Positions 41,370 through 43,495 of a stretch of 43,495 nt of DNA are shown one piece after another. This DNA is from Opitutales bacterium (lineage in GTDB: Bacteria; Verrucomicrobiota; Verrucomicrobiia; Opitutales; UBA953): positions 1 through 43,495 of the forward strand of contig JANRFG010000035.1 of the NCBI GenBank assembly GCA_030725715.1, written 5' to 3'. Made by a program: the position numbers and the translations under genes. A model generated the notes under the pieces. The model was not told the origin of the DNA and did not search any database. It worked only from the letters and a program-made list of their open reading frames with translations. The stretch's first letter is position 1; every line of letters starts with the position of its first letter.

Positions 41370-42905
41370 ATGGCGATCGTCCTGGGTCTTGACCTGTCCA
41401 CGCAGAGCGCGACGGCGCTCGTGCTGGACACGGCGAAAGGCACGACGGTCGCCCGCGCCCGCGCGGCGTTCGGCGCCGACTTCCCCGACCGCGGACATCC
41501 GGAAGGATTCCTCCGCGGAGGGCAGGGCGGCGAAGTGCACGCCGATCCGCTCCTCTGGCTCGACGGCCTCGAGCTCGCGCTCGACCGCCTCGCCAAACTG
41601 ACCGACCTCTCGCAGGTCGACGCGGTCTCCGTTTCCGGCCAGCAGCACGGCAGCGTCTACCTCGCCGCCGGCTACGAGGCCGCGCTCGCCGACGGTAATC
41701 GCGCCACGTCGCTCTCCGCGAAGATCGCCCCGGTCCTTTCCCGTCGTTCTTCGCCGATCTGGATGGATTCGTCCACCGCGGCCGAATGCGCGGAGATCGC
41801 CGCCGCCCTCGGTGGCGACCAGGCCGTCTGCGACCTCACCGGCTCCGTCGCCACGATGCGCTTCACCGGTCCGCAGATCCGTCGCTTCGCCAAACTCGAC
41901 CCCGCTGCTTGGACCAAGACCAAGCGCGTCCATCTCGTCTCTTCCTTCTTCGCTTCGGTGCTCGCCGGCAAGGATGCCGCGATCGACACCGGTGACGGCG
42001 CAGGCATGAACCTGATGGATATCCGTAAGGGTGACTGGGCTCCGGCCGCGCTCGCCGCGACCGCGCCTGATCTCGCCGCCAAGCTTCCGCCCGTCCGTCC
42101 CGGCTCGACCGTGGCCGGCGGCGTCTCCGCTTATTTCGTCGCCCGCCACGGCTTCTCGCCGAAGTGCCAGGTCGTCATCGGTACCGGTGATAACCCTTCC
42201 AGCCTCGTCGGCATGGGCGCCTCGAAGCCCGGCAAGGTCGTCATCAGCCTCGGCACGAGCGACACGCTCTTCGCCGCGATCGAAGGCGTCCGCACCGACT
42301 CGGCCGGCCTCGGGCACGCTTTCGGTAATCCGATGGGTGGTAGCATGAGCCTCATCTGCGTGCGTAACGGTTCGCTTGCCCGCGAAGCCATCCGTCGCGA
42401 ATGCGGCCACGCCGACTGGCCGGCTTTCTCCGCCGCCGTCGACGCCACGCCCGCCGCCGTTGCCGCCGTGCTCCCGATGGAGGAGCCCGAGATCACGCCA
42501 CGTCGTCCTGCCGGCCGCATCGCCCTCGGCGCCGCCGCCACCAATGCCACGCTTCCTCGCGCCGCCGTCGAAGGCCAGGCCCTCAGCCTCCGTTTCCATA
42601 GCCGCTGGGTCGGCACCCCGACCACGCAGTTGCTGCTGACCGGTGGCGCTTCGGAGAACCCTTCCGTCGCCAAGATCTTCGCCGACGTCTTCGGCGCCCC
42701 CGTCCTGCGTCTGGCCGTCTCTGATTCCGCCGCCTTGGGCGCCGCGCTCCGCGCCGCCGAGGGTGCCTGCGGGGCCAAGATGGCTGACCTGGAGCCCGTT
42801 TTCTGCGCCCCGGCCCCAGGGGTCGTCCAGCCGAACCCGGCCCTCCGGGCGGCCTACGACAAGCTGGAGGCCGAACTAGGCCAATCGCTGTCGCGAAAGG
42901 CATAA
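41370..42905 (+). CDS. xylB: Xylulokinase
   Basis: FGGY-family kinase that makes D-xylulose 5-phosphate, the entry to the pentose phosphate pathway. The 511-residue protein begins [20 protein letters not shown] (phosphate 1 loop), has SGQQHGSVY near residues 88-96 and IWMDSST near 129-135 for xylulose binding, a DTGDGAGMN block with the catalytic Asp, [11 protein letters not shown], the adenosine-loop [18 protein letters not shown], and an Ala-rich C-terminal helix. It overlaps nothing but starts 4 bp after xylA. The codon use is the same as that of its neighbour. Confidence 0.96.
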   Translation: MAIVLGLDLSTQSATALVLDTAKGTTVARARAAFGADFPDRGHPEGFLRGGQGGEVHADPLLWLDGLELALDRLAKLTDLSQVDAVSVSGQQHGSVYLAAGYEAALADGNRATSLSAKIAPVLSRRSSPIWMDSSTAAECAEIAAALGGDQAVCDLTGSVATMRFTGPQIRRFAKLDPAAWTKTKRVHLVSSFFASVLAGKDAAIDTGDGAGMNLMDIRKGDWAPAALAATAPDLAAKLPPVRPGSTVAGGVSAYFVARHGFSPKCQVVIGTGDNPSSLVGMGASKPGKVVISLGTSDTLFAAIEGVRTDSAGLGHAFGNPMGGSMSLICVRNGSLAREAIRRECGHADWPAFSAAVDATPAAVAAVLPMEEPEITPRRPAGRIALGAAATNATLPRAAVEGQALSLRFHSRWVGTPTTQLLLTGGASENPSVAKIFADVFGAPVLRLAVSDSAALGAALRAAEGACGAKMADLEPVFCAPAPGVVQPNPALRAAYDKLEAELGQSLSRKA

Positions 42906-42924
42906 ATTCTGGCCTGTGAGCATT

Positions 42925-42945
42925 GCCCACTTGAACAGTGTGGGC
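42925..42945. promoter_or_regulatory. Short inverted repeat after xylB
   Basis: GCCCAC (42925-42930) and GTGGGC (42940-42945) form a 6-bp inverted repeat with a nine-base spacer, inside the 76-base gap between xylB and the next gene. There is no T run, so it looks more like a binding site or an mRNA hairpin than a terminator. Confidence 0.25.
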
Positions 42946-42981
42946 TGATGGGCTGACATTGGGGGCTCACCCCTAATCACC

Positions 42982-43495
42982 ATGTCACAGCGTCCTGTCA
43001 CCCTCTTCACCGGCCAGTGGGCCGACCTCAAAATCGCCGAGCTTCTCCCCAAGGTCAAAGCCATGGGCTACGAAGGCGTCGAGCTCGCCTGTTGGGGCGA
43101 CCACTTCGATGTCGTCCGCGCCGTCAACGAGAAGGGTTACGTCGAGTCCGTCTGGGAACTCCTGAAGAAGCATGACCTCGGCTGCTGGGCGATCTCTTCG
43201 CACCTCGTCGGCCAGGCCACCTGCGACAACATCGACGAACGCCACCAGTGCATCCTGCCCGCCCACGTCTGGGGCGACGGCAATCCGGAAGGCGTCCGCC
43301 AGCGCGCGTGCGCCGAGATGGCCCTGACCGCCCAGGCCGCCCGCAAGTTCTTCGACGCCGGCAAGGCCTACATGGCCGATAAGCCGAAGGGTTCCGGCAA
43401 GACCGTCGTCAACGGTTTCACCGGTTCCTCCATCTGGCATGCGATCTACGCCTTCCCGCCCACCAACCAGGCCTACCTGCAGAAGGGTTACGATG
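42982..43495 (+). CDS. Sugar phosphate isomerase/epimerase family protein (3' partial)
   Basis: The first 171 codons are present and the gene runs off the right edge. The start ([20 protein letters not shown]) leads into a TIM-barrel of the AP endonuclease/xylose isomerase-like type: [19 protein letters not shown] near residues 27-45 carries a Glu and Asp that often help bind metal in this fold, and AISSHLVGQ near 71-79 supplies a His. Many relatives are sugar epimerases or 2-keto-myo-inositol dehydratases. It lies 76 bp after xylB in the same direction and may belong to the pentose block, but the C-terminal half is missing, so a precise role cannot be given. The leader (ccctaatcacc) lacks a Shine-Dalgarno site. 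Confidence 0.7.
   Translation, partial: MSQRPVTLFTGQWADLKIAELLPKVKAMGYEGVELACWGDHFDVVRAVNEKGYVESVWELLKKHDLGCWAISSHLVGQATCDNIDERHQCILPAHVWGDGNPEGVRQRACAEMALTAQAARKFFDAGKAYMADKPKGSGKTVVNGFTGSSIWHAIYAFPPTNQAYLQKGYD

Noticed and set aside
1-43495. CRISPR arrays, insertion sequences, phage genes, origins, attachment sites
   Set aside because: No evenly spaced direct repeats, transposase or integrase motifs, or terminal inverted repeats were found by reading the sequence; the only tandem array is coding (34730-35020).

Overview
This 43.5 kb high-GC window looks like chromosomal DNA of a free-living Verrucomicrobiota bacterium, possibly Opitutae-like; that placement is an inference from gene content. 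Three genes encode PSCyt1 / DUF1549 / DUF1553 c-type cytochrome-like proteins and two encode Tat-exported DUF1501 proteins, both characteristic of the Planctomycetes-Verrucomicrobia group. A sulfatase, a DUF1080 (3-keto-disaccharide hydrolase-like) protein and a ThuA-like protein accompany them. Most starts lack a Shine-Dalgarno sequence and have C/A/T-rich leaders. I see no phage, insertion sequence, integrase or CRISPR array, and genes are tightly packed, with no gene-free stretch longer than about 300 bases.

Bases 1-8154 are mostly housekeeping: a DksA/TraR-like protein cut by the left edge, lspA, a flavin-reductase-fold protein, an RluA-like pseudouridine synthase that has lost its catalytic motif, rpsT, tRNA-Tyr, a DCC-family protein, a small lipoprotein with an OppB/OppC permease pair, an FmdB-like protein, and the ribosomal genes rpsP, rplS and trmD. 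Bases 8200-18530 are mixed: two secreted alpha/beta-hydrolase-like proteins, an ABC ATPase, a carotenoid-desaturase-like flavoprotein, a frameshifted UPF0114 gene, a hypothetical protein, a DUF1080 protein, a VTT/DedA membrane protein, a cupin, an exported single-CxxCH protein and a sigma-70 family factor.

Bases 18753-36188 are an exported-protein region. The first block is a tight run: sulfatase, lipoprotein lactonase, PSCyt/DUF1549/DUF1553 protein and DUF1501 protein. After a convergent glycerate kinase come two tandem paralogous cytochrome-like proteins of about 1050 residues, a second DUF1501 protein, a secreted protein with five exact 20-residue repeats, and a ThuA-like protein. A plausible reading is that the cell trims sulfated polysaccharide outside the cytoplasm, oxidises sugar units with electrons passing to the haem proteins, and opens the resulting lactones; the electron-transfer step is inferred.

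Bases 36244-43495 hold a long coiled-coil protein ending in a NYN/PIN-like nuclease domain, a divergent EamA transporter, panC, and a xylose block: xylA, xylB and a sugar-phosphate isomerase/epimerase-like gene cut by the right edge.

The main oddities are three proteins with eroded active or metal sites, one clear frameshift, three convergent gene pairs whose stop codons form the same CTGATCAG palindrome, near-identical hairpins on both sides of rpsP, and a G-rich, palindrome-bearing region between the sigma factor and the sulfatase operon.
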